DNA from: Nostoc sp. NMS8
Lineage (GTDB): Bacteria > Cyanobacteriota > Cyanobacteriia > Cyanobacteriales > Nostocaceae
Direction of reading: 5' to 3'
Assembly: GCF_017115045.1 (NCBI RefSeq)
Contig: NZ_JABXKK010000130.1
Span: forward strand, 1 to 64,000
DNA: 64,000 nucleotides
The notes under the pieces are model-generated. The model was not told the DNA's origin and made no database searches. It worked only from the letters and a program-made list of their open reading frames with translations. The position numbers were made by a program, and so were the translations under genes. Positions 41,149 to 50,274 of the stretch are shown here, piece after piece. Numbering within the stretch: position 1 is the stretch's first letter; every line of letters begins with the position of its first letter.

Positions 41149-41772
41149 TTAAGGAACTGAAAGCAGAGTCAAAATATTTTGCTGCACCATTTCTGGTGAC
41201 TGGTCGCCGTTGATGGTCAATAAGCAGCGACGGCGGTCGTAGTATTCTAAAATGGGAATGGTGCGATCGTAGAATAATTCTACACGGCGCTGCACGATTT
41301 CTGGTTGGTCATCTGGTAACGATCGCCCCAAGGATCGACTAACCATTACCGCTTCTGGAACTTGGAGATAAATTGCCCAATCTAGCTTTTGCCCTAAATC
41401 ATCCAATAAAAAATCTAATTCTTCAGCTTGGAAGGCAGTACGGGGATAACCTTCTAACACCCAATTGCAGTTAATATCTGGTTGTCTGAGGCGTATTCTG
41501 ATCAATTCAACGATCATTTCATCGGGAACTAACTCACCTTTTTGTATGTAGGGTTGTGCGTGGTAGCCTAGTTCACTCAAGCTAGCGTAAACCGAAAGAG
41601 AAGTTCGGGGATCGCCTTCCAACCATCGAAATTCCGGTAGGCGCTGATCGCCAGATATTGCTTCCCGTAAAATCTCACTTGTAGAAATCAGAGGAATATC
41701 AAAGTATCTGCAAAGCCTTTGTGCTTGAGTGCTTTTCCCCGATCCTGAACCTCCCAGAATCACCAATCTCAC
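41149..41772 (-). CDS. Adenylate kinase family nucleotide kinase
   Basis: The 207-residue protein starts at GTG, with GAGGAG about a dozen bases upstream. P-loop GGSGSGKST (7-15) replaces the GGPGAGKGT of housekeeping adenylate kinase. ISTSEILREAISGD matches the AMP-binding helix (the common form is STGDMLR). The CORE motif WVLEGYPRTAFQAEELD and the LID-type arginines (VSRSLGRSLPDD, VQRRVELFYDRT) follow. It transfers phosphate between nucleotides, but the altered P-loop and AMP site suggest a paralogue rather than the essential Adk, which lies elsewhere in ribosomal operons of most bacteria. Confidence 0.85.
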   Translation of the reverse strand: MRLVILGGSGSGKSTQAQRLCRYFDIPLISTSEILREAISGDQRLPEFRWLEGDPRTSLSVYASLSELGYHAQPYIQKGELVPDEMIVELIRIRLRQPDINCNWVLEGYPRTAFQAEELDFLLDDLGQKLDWAIYLQVPEAVMVSRSLGRSLPDDQPEIVQRRVELFYDRTIPILEYYDRRRCLLTINGDQSPEMVQQNILTLLSVP

Positions 41773-42117
41773 AACAATTTACTCCTCATCCTGTCAAATT
41801 CGCTACTAACTAAGTCTGTTTTGCCCAAATAAGTGGCAAATCTAACATTTAGCGATTTTCAGACGTTCCATCCAACTTGTTTAAATAATTGGATCCGTAC
41901 CTATTATGTTTTCATTTTTACAACTTCTTTCGGAGATGAAGACAAAAAATTTAAATTAAAATAACTCTTGACTTGAACACAAACGTAATGTTTGACTAAG
42001 AATGCAATTTGCCAAATCCACCACACCTGTGAAAAACAGATTGATTATACACGCAAATTGACAAAAATTTTCTTAGTATTAACTCTTAATTTATTGTATT
42101 TTTTAATACTTAATATT
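41773..42117. other. Gene-free divergent region
   Basis: This 345-bp AT-rich region lies between the divergent kinase and corrinoid-adenosyltransferase-like genes. A longer open frame from 41992 (with a hydrophobic stretch IFLVLTLNLLYFLILNIM) runs into the latter gene, but it has no ribosome binding site. Nothing else is recognised. Confidence 0.4.
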
Positions 42118-42654
42118 ATGGTTGCCCAGCTAGAAACTCAAAGTATCAATTCAACCCTTACCCTACCATATCCAGTTGAAGGGCTAGTACAAGTTTTCAC
42201 TAGCTCCCATCGCAATTTTTTTACGAGCGTCATAGCTCAATCACTGAGAATAGCTGGACAAGGAACAACAGTATTAATAGTCCAGTTCCTCAAAGGAGGG
42301 ATTCGTCAAGGACAGGATCGACCTGTACAACTAGGACAAAATTTAGATTGGATTCGCTGTGATTTGCCTCGTTGTATCGATACACCACATTTAGACGATA
42401 CAGAAAACCAAGCATTACAAAAGCTGTGGCAGTATACACAACAAGTAGTGTGTGAGAGTAAGTATTCTCTCGTGGTGTTAGATGAGTTAAGTTTAGCGAT
42501 TAACTTTGGTTTAATTCCTGAAACGGAAGTTTTAGCATTTTTAGCAAAACGCCCTCCCCACGTCGATATCATTCTTACAGGGCCAGAGATGCCCAAATCT
42601 CTCTTGGATGTAGCAGATCAAATTACAGAAATCCGCCGGAGCTATCGACCTTAA
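42118..42654 (+). CDS. Corrinoid adenosyltransferase-like P-loop protein with degenerate Walker A
   Basis: The protein has 178 residues from ATG 42118; the 42-residue upstream extension is doubtful. The fold follows CobO/BtuR: GLVQVFTSSHRNFFTSVIAQ where the family has a P-loop, then SLRIAGQGTTVLIVQFLKGG, LVVLDELSLAINFGLI, PPHVDIILTGPEMPKSL and a final ADQITEIRR. The Walker A of true enzymes (TGDGKGKTT) is replaced by TSSHRNFFT, so Gly, Lys and Thr are lost, while Walker B (VVLDEL) is kept. It is therefore unlikely to bind ATP in the usual way and may be a regulatory or repurposed paralogue. Confidence 0.75.
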   Translation: MVAQLETQSINSTLTLPYPVEGLVQVFTSSHRNFFTSVIAQSLRIAGQGTTVLIVQFLKGGIRQGQDRPVQLGQNLDWIRCDLPRCIDTPHLDDTENQALQKLWQYTQQVVCESKYSLVVLDELSLAINFGLIPETEVLAFLAKRPPHVDIILTGPEMPKSLLDVADQITEIRRSYRP

Positions 42655-42962
42655 ACAAAATAAACCTCATCTAACTTGAGAACTGTAGTTTTTTACCAAA
42701 GTTTTGCGATTGTGTACCTTACGCTTGTCAAGAAACGCTATATGCCATTGCGTACTCCTTTCCTACGGAACGCTACGCGAACGGAGAACCCGTAGGGTAC
42801 AAAGTGTTTGTGGAGCGTCATTGTAGAGAAGCAATCGCAAGAGTTCGGGATTGCTACGTTTCGCTGCGCTACACTCGCAATGACAATGGATTTTTAATTT
42901 TATATAACTACTTATTCAATTCAGGATATTCTAGTAATTCGGTTTGAATTAGCTGTGAAGTT
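42655..42962. other. Gene-free spacer with dispersed repeats
   Basis: The sequence around 42765-42880 contains CCTACGGAACGCTACGCGAA, GAGAACCCGTAGGG, TAGAGAAGCAATCGCAAGAG and CGCTGCGCTACACTCGCAAT. These belong to common imperfect palindromic repeats of Nostoc genomes; relatives occur at 10835-10890, 19510-19545, 31310-31345 and 56440-56480. No gene is seen. Confidence 0.5.
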
Positions 42963-43562
42963 GTGATTAAAAACGATATCTGGATTACTGAAATGTCTCA
43001 ACAGGGTCTAATTTCGCCCTTTGAGCCAAGTTTAATCCGAAAAGTGCAAAAAGATGAGTCTGTAGCGGTTCAACCTGTAATTAGCTATGGTTTATCTTCT
43101 TATGGCTACGATATACGCCTTTCTTCGGCTGAGTTCCGCATTTTCCGCCACATTCCCGGAACTGTAGTTGATCCCAAAAACTTTAATCCCCACAATCTAG
43201 AACCAACAGCACTGCACACAGATGCCAATGGTAGTTATTTTATTTTACCTGCCCATTCCTATGGTCTGGGGGTTGCTCTTGAAAAACTGGAGGTTCCTGA
43301 GAATATTACTGTGATTTGCATAGGTAAATCTACTTATGCAAGATGTGGAATAATTGCAAATCTAACACCTGCTGAAGCTGCATGGCGGGGTCATTTAACT
43401 TTAGAGTTTTCTAATTCTTCTAGTGCTGACTGTCGCATTTACGCTAATGAAGGCGTGGTGCAATTACTATTTTTAGAAGGTGAACCCTGCGCTATTAATT
43501 ATGAAACTCGCCAGGGAAAATATCAGGATCAGCTAGAAATCGTGACGTTGGCAAAGGTATAA
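42963..43562 (+). CDS. dcd: dCTP deaminase
   Basis: The 199-residue protein starts at GTG; the early MIKNDIWI block belongs to the family, which supports this start over the ATG 30 bases later. Motifs: SYGLSSYGYDIRLS (dUTPase-like fold), FILPAHSYGLGVALEKLEVP, IGKSTYARCGIIANLTPAEA (nucleotide binding and active site), GHLTLEFSN and NEGVVQLLFLEGEPC. It converts dCTP to dUTP, feeding dTTP synthesis. The gene stands alone with repeats upstream. Confidence 0.93.
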   Translation: MIKNDIWITEMSQQGLISPFEPSLIRKVQKDESVAVQPVISYGLSSYGYDIRLSSAEFRIFRHIPGTVVDPKNFNPHNLEPTALHTDANGSYFILPAHSYGLGVALEKLEVPENITVICIGKSTYARCGIIANLTPAEAAWRGHLTLEFSNSSSADCRIYANEGVVQLLFLEGEPCAINYETRQGKYQDQLEIVTLAKV

Positions 43563-43604
43563 ATTGGGACTTTGGCAATGAAATCACAGCAGTAAGATGG
43601 ATTG

Positions 43605-44303
43605 TTAAGCCTCGATCGCAGGGTTATAATCATCTGGATTATCAAAGCCTGCAATCCAGGCGGCTGCCTGACGACAACTTTGCATATGAGGTGGAACACG
43701 CAGGATATGAATATGTCCTGTAGAGGGACAAGTAACTTTCAAGACCATAAGCGGCTCGTCATCCTCAAAAGGAATGTAGACTAGTTGGCGTTCTCCACCA
43801 GCGTCTCGATCGCGATCGCGGATCAATCCTCCCACTTGCTGCAAAAATGTTTCGTATCCCAAACGTTCAATCAGTACGCGGCGCAACTCAACATTCTCTA
43901 TATTGAGAATATCCTGCCCGGTGATTGACTGGGATTCAAAGGCAATGCGATCGTTTACCTGCACACCTCGCCAGCGTAAGACAAAACCATGCCCCGCAGA
44001 TAGACTGGTGATTCCACTTCCCGCCAACTCGATCCAATAAGTAACATGGAGTCCTTTGGGAAGGGTAGTGAGGTTTACACAATCGCTGATATCAATACTT
44101 TCACAGGTTAGATTTTCAGGTAGATTGTAAAGATCCAACGCACTGCTTAAATCTAGATGACCCAAAACATGCATACCATCCCAGGCGCGATGCTCAAGGA
44201 TAAGTTTTCGAGCAACTTCAGCCGATATAGGCTGGTGACTTTCCTTGGGGCGCTGCAAAACTGGTTTATTTGGCACGCGTCCATTTGACATCATCTTAAG
44301 CAT
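43605..44303 (-). CDS. DUF6745-like protein with leucine-rich-type segment
   Basis: The 232-residue protein has a short leucine-rich-like part (LDLSSALDLYNLPENLTCES, IDISDCVNLTTLPKGLHV) near residues 50-90. A C-terminal region with LMVLKVTCPSTGHIHILRVP and MQSCRQAAAWIAGFDNP resembles the DUF6745 family. Its ATG overlaps the stop of the upstream 113-residue gene (TAATG), so the two are translationally coupled. The His-rich GHIHILRVPP and conserved Cys suggest metal binding, but no activity is established. Confidence 0.7.
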   Translation of the reverse strand: MLKMMSNGRVPNKPVLQRPKESHQPISAEVARKLILEHRAWDGMHVLGHLDLSSALDLYNLPENLTCESIDISDCVNLTTLPKGLHVTYWIELAGSGITSLSAGHGFVLRWRGVQVNDRIAFESQSITGQDILNIENVELRRVLIERLGYETFLQQVGGLIRDRDRDAGGERQLVYIPFEDDEPLMVLKVTCPSTGHIHILRVPPHMQSCRQAAAWIAGFDNPDDYNPAIEA

Positions 44304-44644
44304 TAGTCCATCACCTCTACATAAGTATCAGGGCGATATTCACGTTGTTTCCAGACGCGGTAAAGCCCTTGGGGTAATTCAATCGCCCGATGTTCTTCAT
44401 GAACTAAAGTAGCACTCGGTTCTTTAACCTCAAGAAAAAGTTCACTACCATGCGCCCACAACTGAACAGCATTGGATTGCTGAATGCGATGGCTGTGTCC
44501 TGTGATTTCACCATGAGCGAGAGTAGCCCCCACGCGCTTTTGAGCAGCGACAGGTAAGGTAACAATACGTTTGATCAGAACGTCGCCATGTCTGTAGAGA
44601 ACACTACTTTGGTTAGCTTGGGAGTTATTGCTGTTGTTAAACAT
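44303..44644 (-). CDS. Conserved-type hypothetical protein coupled to the DUF6745-like gene
   Basis: The 113-residue protein opens with a low-complexity NNSNNSQANQSS stretch. A compact domain follows: YRHGDVLIKRIVTLP, LAHGEITGHSHRI, ATLVHEEHRAIELPQGLYRV and KQREYRPDTYVEV. The many His residues and beta-type pattern recall a small cupin-like barrel (inference only). The stop overlaps the next start, implying fixed stoichiometry. Function unknown. Confidence 0.7.
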   Translation of the reverse strand: MFNNSNNSQANQSSVLYRHGDVLIKRIVTLPVAAQKRVGATLAHGEITGHSHRIQQSNAVQLWAHGSELFLEVKEPSATLVHEEHRAIELPQGLYRVWKQREYRPDTYVEVMD

Positions 44645-44671
44645 TTTTCTATGATAACAAAGTAGATTTTT

Positions 44672-45763
44672 TCAATAACGATACCGCCACATCACAAAAC
44701 CGGTAATAAATAGAATGAGCGGTGCAACTCCGACAAACACATACAGAATACGTGTTGGTAAACCGCCAAAAGTGCCATAATGCAGTGCTCCAAAGGAATC
44801 CCAAATTCTCTCACCTAGAGGTGCTTTTAACCCATGCTTCAGTCGCAAAATCTCACCTGTATACTGATCTAGATAAATCTGGCTGTAGCCGAACTTCCAG
44901 CTTTCCTGGGGTAGTTTTTTGCCCACTGCGATCGCATCTTCCGGTTTTATCGGTAGCAAAACGTAAGTTGTAACTTCATCTGGTAATGCCGCATCTGCTT
45001 TTTGCAGCAGTTGTGTTACATTAAGCGGCGATTTACCAGTAATATTTTGGGAAACAAGGTTAGATGTATTGGGAGTAAAGGTAAGTGCATAAATTATAGA
45101 TTGTGTGAAATCATAAAAATTCCAACAGAAGCCGGTGAAGCTAATTAATCCTAAAAAAACAGCTAGTATAATCCCTAAGACTTTATGGATGTCAAAGTTG
45201 ACTCGTCGTGGATGTGCATTCCATTTAATTTTGAAGCCAGAAATCAGCCTTTTCCACCCAGGCCAGAGAATAATCCCCGTAATGCAAAGGATAAATAGTA
45301 ACAGCGCCACTACCCCCATTATTTGAATTCCAACATCGCCAGCAAAGAGTTCGTAGTGTAATTTCAGTGTGAGTGACTTCAGCGTATTCTCCAACACACG
45401 GCTACCCATGATTGCACCTGTGTAGGGATTAACGTTGATTTCTGTTCGTTCACCTTCAGAAGAACGGAGCCAGATTTGGTAAGGAACATCTGGTTCTGGT
45501 AGTGTATAGATCCGCTCAACTTTGAGTTCTGGGTGGTTGCTGTAAGCTGTCTTAACGGTATTCAGCACTGACTCAATGGAAACTTGTTGTCCTTGAGGAA
45601 TGACATGTCCGATTTGGCGAGCCAATAAGAAGTGGTCGATCTCATCTGCAAATACCAACAGGCTACCTGTTAAGCCAGCTATAACTAATAGCAGTCCTAT
45701 AGCTAAACCAATATACCGATGTAAGCTAAATACTATTGGGCGTAATTTAAATTGTTTGATCAT
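44672..45763 (-). CDS. PepSY-associated TM-helix protein (iron-regulated membrane protein)
   Basis: The protein has 363 residues from ATG 45763; the frame extends to a TTG at 45793. The N-terminal helix (IGLAIGLLLVIAGLTGSLLV) is followed by DEIDHFLLARQIG and a PepSY-like periplasmic segment. Helices VVALLLFILCITGIILWPGW, VLGIILAVFLGLISFTGFCW and ILYVFVGVAPLILFITGFVM follow. This is the PiuB/FhuF-like family commonly encoded with siderophore receptors, where it may act as a ferric-siderophore reductase. The gene lies 30 bases after a TonB receptor remnant and near an intact receptor, all on one strand. Confidence 0.88.
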   Translation of the reverse strand: MIKQFKLRPIVFSLHRYIGLAIGLLLVIAGLTGSLLVFADEIDHFLLARQIGHVIPQGQQVSIESVLNTVKTAYSNHPELKVERIYTLPEPDVPYQIWLRSSEGERTEINVNPYTGAIMGSRVLENTLKSLTLKLHYELFAGDVGIQIMGVVALLLFILCITGIILWPGWKRLISGFKIKWNAHPRRVNFDIHKVLGIILAVFLGLISFTGFCWNFYDFTQSIIYALTFTPNTSNLVSQNITGKSPLNVTQLLQKADAALPDEVTTYVLLPIKPEDAIAVGKKLPQESWKFGYSQIYLDQYTGEILRLKHGLKAPLGERIWDSFGALHYGTFGGLPTRILYVFVGVAPLILFITGFVMWRYRY

Positions 45764-45793
45764 AAATATGACGTAAATGACCTGAAATTGCAA

Positions 45794-46178
45794 TCACAAC
45801 TCCCACGAAATCGTGCCTTGCACGGTGAACGGCTCGCCAGGATAAACACGCAAAATGCTACGAGCAGACTCAAAATAATCCACATCAAACAAATTTCTGA
45901 AATTGACCTGTGCGCGGAGCTGTCCTTGTTTATAAAAAATGGCCGCATCAGTACGGAAATAGCTCGGCAGTTCAAAGGAATTCTCTAAATCTGCTTGGCG
46001 ATCGCCTACATAAAATAATCCCAAACCAAAGCCAAGTCCTTTGAGACTACCAGATTGAATTTCATACTTCGTCCACAAATTGAAACTATTTTTTGGGACA
46101 TTGTTGAGGTAATTACCTGGTGTGTAAGTTTCGTCTTTGGTTATTGTGGCATCCGTGTAAGCATAACCTGCGATCGCT
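45794..46178 (-). pseudogene. 3' remnant of a second TonB-dependent siderophore receptor
   Basis: From about 46178 the minus strand reads AIAGYAYTDATITKDETYTP, then NSFNLWTKYEIQSGSLKGLG and on to FTVQGTISWEL at the stop. This is the last 130 residues of a TonB receptor barrel, nearly parallel to the end of the intact neighbour (SLWTTYEIQTGDLKGLGFGG, then FTVLGTVSVQF). A TGA in frame marks the upstream limit and a HIP1 site (GCGATCGC) sits on the break. The rest of the gene is absent. It probably arose from tandem receptor duplication followed by deletion. Confidence 0.85.
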
Positions 46179-46210
46179 CAATCCAAACACTAATTACCCT
46201 TTAGCGGGAC

Positions 46211-48865
46211 TTAAAACTGCACTGAAACTGTTCCCAAAACAGTAAACGGTGCGGCAGGATACACACTGTCTATACTATCGGCGCTTTCAAAGTAATAAAC
46301 ATCAAATAAGTTCTTGATATTCAGCCCAACTCGCCAATTGTCACGGCGGTAATAAATGGCTGCATCGGTTCGCACATAGCTGGGCAACGTGAATGTATTC
46401 TCCAAATCTCCCTGTCTATCCCCGACAAAAAATAATCCCCCGCCAAATCCCAACCCTTTTAAATCTCCAGTTTGAATTTCATAGGTTGTCCATAAACTTG
46501 CACTGTTTCGAGCAACATTACTCGGTTCATTCCCCTTGTACTCTGGTCTGGTATCTTCAGTGATTTCCGGATCAATATAGGCATAACTAGCAATGATTTT
46601 CCATCCCGGCAAGATTTCACCGCCGACATCTAGTTCAATGCCTCGACTGCGTTGTTCACCAATCTGAAGGCTAAATCCCTGATTAGCTGGATCGTCTACA
46701 ACAATATTTTGCTTGGTAATTTGGTAAGCTGCTAGCGTTGCGGACAGTCTGCCATCGAAAAAGTCACTCTTCACCCCGACTTCAAATGATTCACCCTTAG
46801 TTGGCTCAAACGGAGTATCATCGGCATTTCTGGAGAAAGCAGGAGAGGGTTGAAATGAGCGACTATAGCTGGCGTATAAAGAGACTGGTTGAATGGGTTG
46901 GTAAACAATGCCAATACGAGGGCTGAAGGCAGTATCTTGTTGATTGCGTGAGATACCACCTACTGTATCCTCATAGGAGGTGTCTACAAAATCAAAGCGT
47001 CCACCTAGCAAAATCTTTAACTTATCTCCAATTGAGATCAAATCTTGGGTATAGACACCGATCAAATTTTGAGGATTTTCTGTGTCTGATGTTTTTGTAT
47101 CAAATTGAATTGAAGGTCGGTCATAATTTGGATTAAACAAATCGATGGGTGGCAAAGTGGGCGTTGGACTGAATGTCTTTCGGATGTAATTAGTCCTACC
47201 TAATTCCAAGCCAAATAGCAAATCCTGCTTAACGATGCCAGTTTGAATTTTCCCAATTACATCAGTTTGTAGATTGTAATTCCGTGACCTAGCCTGATCA
47301 AATCTAGCGCCACGATCCACTGTTCGATTATCTGATCGTAGTCCTAAACTATAATCAAATGTCTCATTATAATCTTCCAGCTCTGCTCTAAACGCATTAC
47401 GAATTGACCAATTGTCACTGAATTTGTGTTGTAAACGGTATCCAAGCCCGACAAAATCCCGTTCTAATTTAAAATCTGGGTCATCGATAAACCGAGAGCG
47501 GGGAACTCTGCCAAGGGGATTGGGTAATAGTGAACCTACTGCTGGAATACCCAGGTACTCTACTTTGGAGGTATTGAGATACTCACCTTCTAGAACCAGG
47601 GTGGTATTCTTCCCCAGGTCAAAACTGATAACAGGTGCAATGAATGCCTGCTCCGTTTTCACAAAGTCCACAAAGCTACTAGAGTTTTCATACGCCATAT
47701 TCAAGCGATAGCGAATCGTTTTGTCAGTATTTAAGGGACCGGAAAGATCCAACGTGGGACGGTAAAAATCAAAGTTACCAATGGTTCCTTCAACAGCATA
47801 ATAAGGTGTTGCAAGAGGTTGCTTAGTTACAATATTGAGAATTCCCCCCGGATCACCTTGCCCATAAAGGACAGATGCTGGTCCTTTAAGAACTTCAAGT
47901 TGTTCAATGTTCGCTACATCCAGACTGCGACTAAGAACGTTATTCCTGTTAAAACCATCAATAAAAGTACTAGAATCAGAGGAGTCTGCAAATCCTCGTA
48001 AAATGAAACTTTCACCAAAGGTAGTTTGAGAACCACCGGGTCCAGCAGTTATTCCACTAACGTTAGAAACGGCTTCCCGAACTTGTGTAATTTGTTGATC
48101 CTTTAGCACTTGTTGCGGGATGACCTGAATCGAGGCAGGAATATCGCGGATAGGCGTATCAGTTCTCGTAGCAGTCGAGGTATCAGGCACACGATACCCA
48201 TCTTGCTCACCTGTCACGACCAACTCAATTGGCTCCTCACCCGGCGCTGATGGTTGCTCTGGTTGCGTTTGGTTCGCTGGTTGTTCTAGTTCAGGTGTTC
48301 GTTGTGTTTGGGGTGGCTGCTGTGCAGTAGATGCAGCAGTTGTCAACTCAAAAATCAAACCTTCATCACTGTCAAATAACTCGACAGTCGGTAAGGCAAG
48401 CTCACCGATCGCTGTCACCCGAATTGTGTTAGCGTCAAAATTTGTTACTGTTATTTCAGTAACTCCCGCAAGTGGTTTTTCCGAACGGAATGTAAATGCC
48501 TCTCCTGATGGTAAGCGTAGCTGGGCATTAGGAATATCAGCAATAAAACTATTCCCAGCACTGCGATTTGTAATTTTTAACTGCTCACCTTTGGTAGTTT
48601 GTAGAATCACCTCCACACCTTTGGCGGTAGGATTTGCCTTCACTGCCGTCACTTGCACGATTTCACTTGCAGGTGTTGACGATTGCGAAAACAACTCGCT
48701 AACATTCGTGGCTGGACGTTCAATCTCGCTCAGTTGTTTAATTGTTGTAATTACTGCTGGCTCATTCTGCTTCACTTCTGCCCGTACAGATTGTGCCATC
48801 AACAATGGCAGAAAACTCATTACCAACCACAGCCAAATATTAGATGACAACTCTTGACTCTTCAC
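46211..48865 (-). CDS. TonB-dependent siderophore receptor with AMIN domain
   Basis: The protein has 884 residues from GTG 48865 (GGGGA six bases upstream; the frame reaches a TTG at 48892). It has a signal peptide (SNIWLWLVMSFLPLLMAQSV then RA) and an AMIN-type domain (about 60-175: VKANPTAKGVEVILQT, IADIPNAQL, VTAIGELALPTVELFD). A Gln/Pro linker, a TonB box (EPIELVVTGEQ) and a plug (RDIPASIQVIPQQVLKDQQ, LEVLKGPASVLYGQGDPGG) follow. The 22-strand barrel ends in Phe (GTVSVQF). AMIN-TonB receptors are typical of cyanobacteria and import ferric siderophores. The neighbouring PchR-type regulator and PepSY protein complete an iron-uptake locus, likely repressed by FurA. Confidence 0.94.
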   Translation of the reverse strand: MKSQELSSNIWLWLVMSFLPLLMAQSVRAEVKQNEPAVITTIKQLSEIERPATNVSELFSQSSTPASEIVQVTAVKANPTAKGVEVILQTTKGEQLKITNRSAGNSFIADIPNAQLRLPSGEAFTFRSEKPLAGVTEITVTNFDANTIRVTAIGELALPTVELFDSDEGLIFELTTAASTAQQPPQTQRTPELEQPANQTQPEQPSAPGEEPIELVVTGEQDGYRVPDTSTATRTDTPIRDIPASIQVIPQQVLKDQQITQVREAVSNVSGITAGPGGSQTTFGESFILRGFADSSDSSTFIDGFNRNNVLSRSLDVANIEQLEVLKGPASVLYGQGDPGGILNIVTKQPLATPYYAVEGTIGNFDFYRPTLDLSGPLNTDKTIRYRLNMAYENSSSFVDFVKTEQAFIAPVISFDLGKNTTLVLEGEYLNTSKVEYLGIPAVGSLLPNPLGRVPRSRFIDDPDFKLERDFVGLGYRLQHKFSDNWSIRNAFRAELEDYNETFDYSLGLRSDNRTVDRGARFDQARSRNYNLQTDVIGKIQTGIVKQDLLFGLELGRTNYIRKTFSPTPTLPPIDLFNPNYDRPSIQFDTKTSDTENPQNLIGVYTQDLISIGDKLKILLGGRFDFVDTSYEDTVGGISRNQQDTAFSPRIGIVYQPIQPVSLYASYSRSFQPSPAFSRNADDTPFEPTKGESFEVGVKSDFFDGRLSATLAAYQITKQNIVVDDPANQGFSLQIGEQRSRGIELDVGGEILPGWKIIASYAYIDPEITEDTRPEYKGNEPSNVARNSASLWTTYEIQTGDLKGLGFGGGLFFVGDRQGDLENTFTLPSYVRTDAAIYYRRDNWRVGLNIKNLFDVYYFESADSIDSVYPAAPFTVLGTVSVQF

Positions 48866-48981
48866 AATTATTCCCCACACTCCAGTAACCAAAACTCTCT
48901 TTCTTGAGAAGATTTCTGAATAAACTTAAAATTGAGATTAGAGGAATTAAATGAGTCGCGTCTACCCCAATACAGAACTAA

Positions 48982-49971
48982 TCATCGCCAAACAGACTTT
49001 TCTCCCAACCGACACTGACTGGGAGAGATACCAAACTTACGTTTAAAAGCAACACTAAAGTGAGTGGGATTGGAGTAACCAGTCATAATTGCCACGTCTA
49101 GCACTGTGCGATTTCCTTCTCTGAGCCAGCGTTTTGCTCGCTCCATGCGTTTGTCTGTCAAGTAACCAAATACGGTAGTATCAAAGAGTTGCTGAAAACC
49201 ACGTTGAAGGGTGCGATCGCTTACTCCCACCTGTTGCGCTAATTCTAATAATGTTGGTGGATTTTCTAGACGAGAGAGTAAAATTTCTCTTGCTTGATAT
49301 ATCCGCTCCACAGTTCCGGCTCTAAATCGCGGTTGTAGTTGCGGTCTACCTTGGTCAGCCAAAAAGGAAGCAAGTTGCAATGCCATTAACTCTAGTACCT
49401 TCGCCTGTAAATACAAACGCTTCGTCATCCCGTGGTAAGGACAGTTGACTATTTGCTGTGCCACTGTCTGTATTGCTGTTGTAGTTTTTGGGTAGAGTAA
49501 TGTCTGCCACTCGTTACCTTTTGCCAAAAAACGTAGTTGCGGTGGAATTTCTCCGTCCCCTGTAGGAAAAAAGGTTGCCAACAACTCAGGAGGCATACTG
49601 AAGCCAATACCCACGTTCGCTTGAGAATCCAAATAAGTCATATTTCGTTGAATGCCGCCACCGGAAATGGCTGTGTATCCTTCTCCTATTTGCCCTCCAA
49701 ATTCATCTATAATTTTTCCTGAAAGACGAACACAAAATTGCAAAGGGTGAACGCATTCACAGCCTGGTTCCAGTACATCATCGTAGTATTCGTAGTTACC
49801 AATCCCCAGCCGCACTTGGGGATAGACTTCTATGCTTCGCATATATCCTTTGCCCAATTGCTTGGGTACTTGACAATAGGATTCAAATGGCTCTGACGAG
49901 TTTTGCTGGCTGTTCATTTCAGCTTCAGCCCAAAGCTCTCTTTCTTGATCCGGTGTCAGGATAATGGTCAT
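48982..49971 (-). CDS. AraC-family regulator, PchR-like
   Basis: The 329-residue protein has an N-terminal ligand domain of the PchR kind (VYPQVRLGIGNYEYYDDVLE, CVRLSGKIIDEFGGQIGEGY, GGGIQRNMTYL). The C-terminal AraC double HTH is at about 222-320 (PTLLELAQQVGVSDRTLQRG, GYLTDKRMERAKRWLREGN, VAIMTGYSNPTHFSVAFKRK). Such regulators bind the ferric siderophore and switch on the receptor gene. It is upstream of the TonB receptor by 116 bases on the same strand, consistent with local control. Confidence 0.92.
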   Translation of the reverse strand: MTIILTPDQERELWAEAEMNSQQNSSEPFESYCQVPKQLGKGYMRSIEVYPQVRLGIGNYEYYDDVLEPGCECVHPLQFCVRLSGKIIDEFGGQIGEGYTAISGGGIQRNMTYLDSQANVGIGFSMPPELLATFFPTGDGEIPPQLRFLAKGNEWQTLLYPKTTTAIQTVAQQIVNCPYHGMTKRLYLQAKVLELMALQLASFLADQGRPQLQPRFRAGTVERIYQAREILLSRLENPPTLLELAQQVGVSDRTLQRGFQQLFDTTVFGYLTDKRMERAKRWLREGNRTVLDVAIMTGYSNPTHFSVAFKRKFGISPSQCRLGEKSVWR

Positions 49972-49999
49972 AGCTGGCGATTGATAGATTCTATAACTT

Positions 50000-50020
50000 A
50001 ATAATATTTATTCTCAATAG
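50000..50020. promoter_or_regulatory. Possible Fur-type box upstream of the AraC gene
   Basis: AATAATATTTATTCTCAATAG, split here as AATAATATTT and ATTCTCAATAG, lies 29-49 bases before the regulator's start. Its AT-rich, partly palindromic AATAAT/ATTCTCAATA composition resembles cyanobacterial FurA boxes. The match is by eye and the region is AT-rich anyway. Confidence 0.25.
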
Positions 50021-50061
50021 TTTTACCATAATTTATTTCTAATTATTGACCTGAATAGAAC

Positions 50062-50220
50062 GTGGCTTGGTTTGTAGTCGCACCGCTCAAGGGTCAGCCC
50101 ATTGCTGGCGGCTGGAAACTTTTGGGAATAGTGACAGGTTTATTGGTTAATGGTGCTTGGGGTGTAGGAACCGCTGGGTTGCTGAGATTTTTCTCTAGAA
50201 GCCAATTGTTCAGCAGTTAG
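50062..50220 (+). pseudogene. Short hydrophobic frame, possible membrane-protein remnant
   Basis: A 52-codon frame from GTG 50062 reads AWFVVAPLKGQPIAGGWKLL and GIVTGLLVNGAWGVGTAGLL, then RFFSRSQLFSS. It looks like the C-terminal part of a polytopic membrane protein (one or two helices), with a stop just upstream and no ribosome binding site. No family is assigned. Confidence 0.3.
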
Positions 50221-50274
50221 AGTTTTAGGAAGTCAGCGCAAAAAGTGGAATTTCTGTTATTAAGTATTCGCCTT

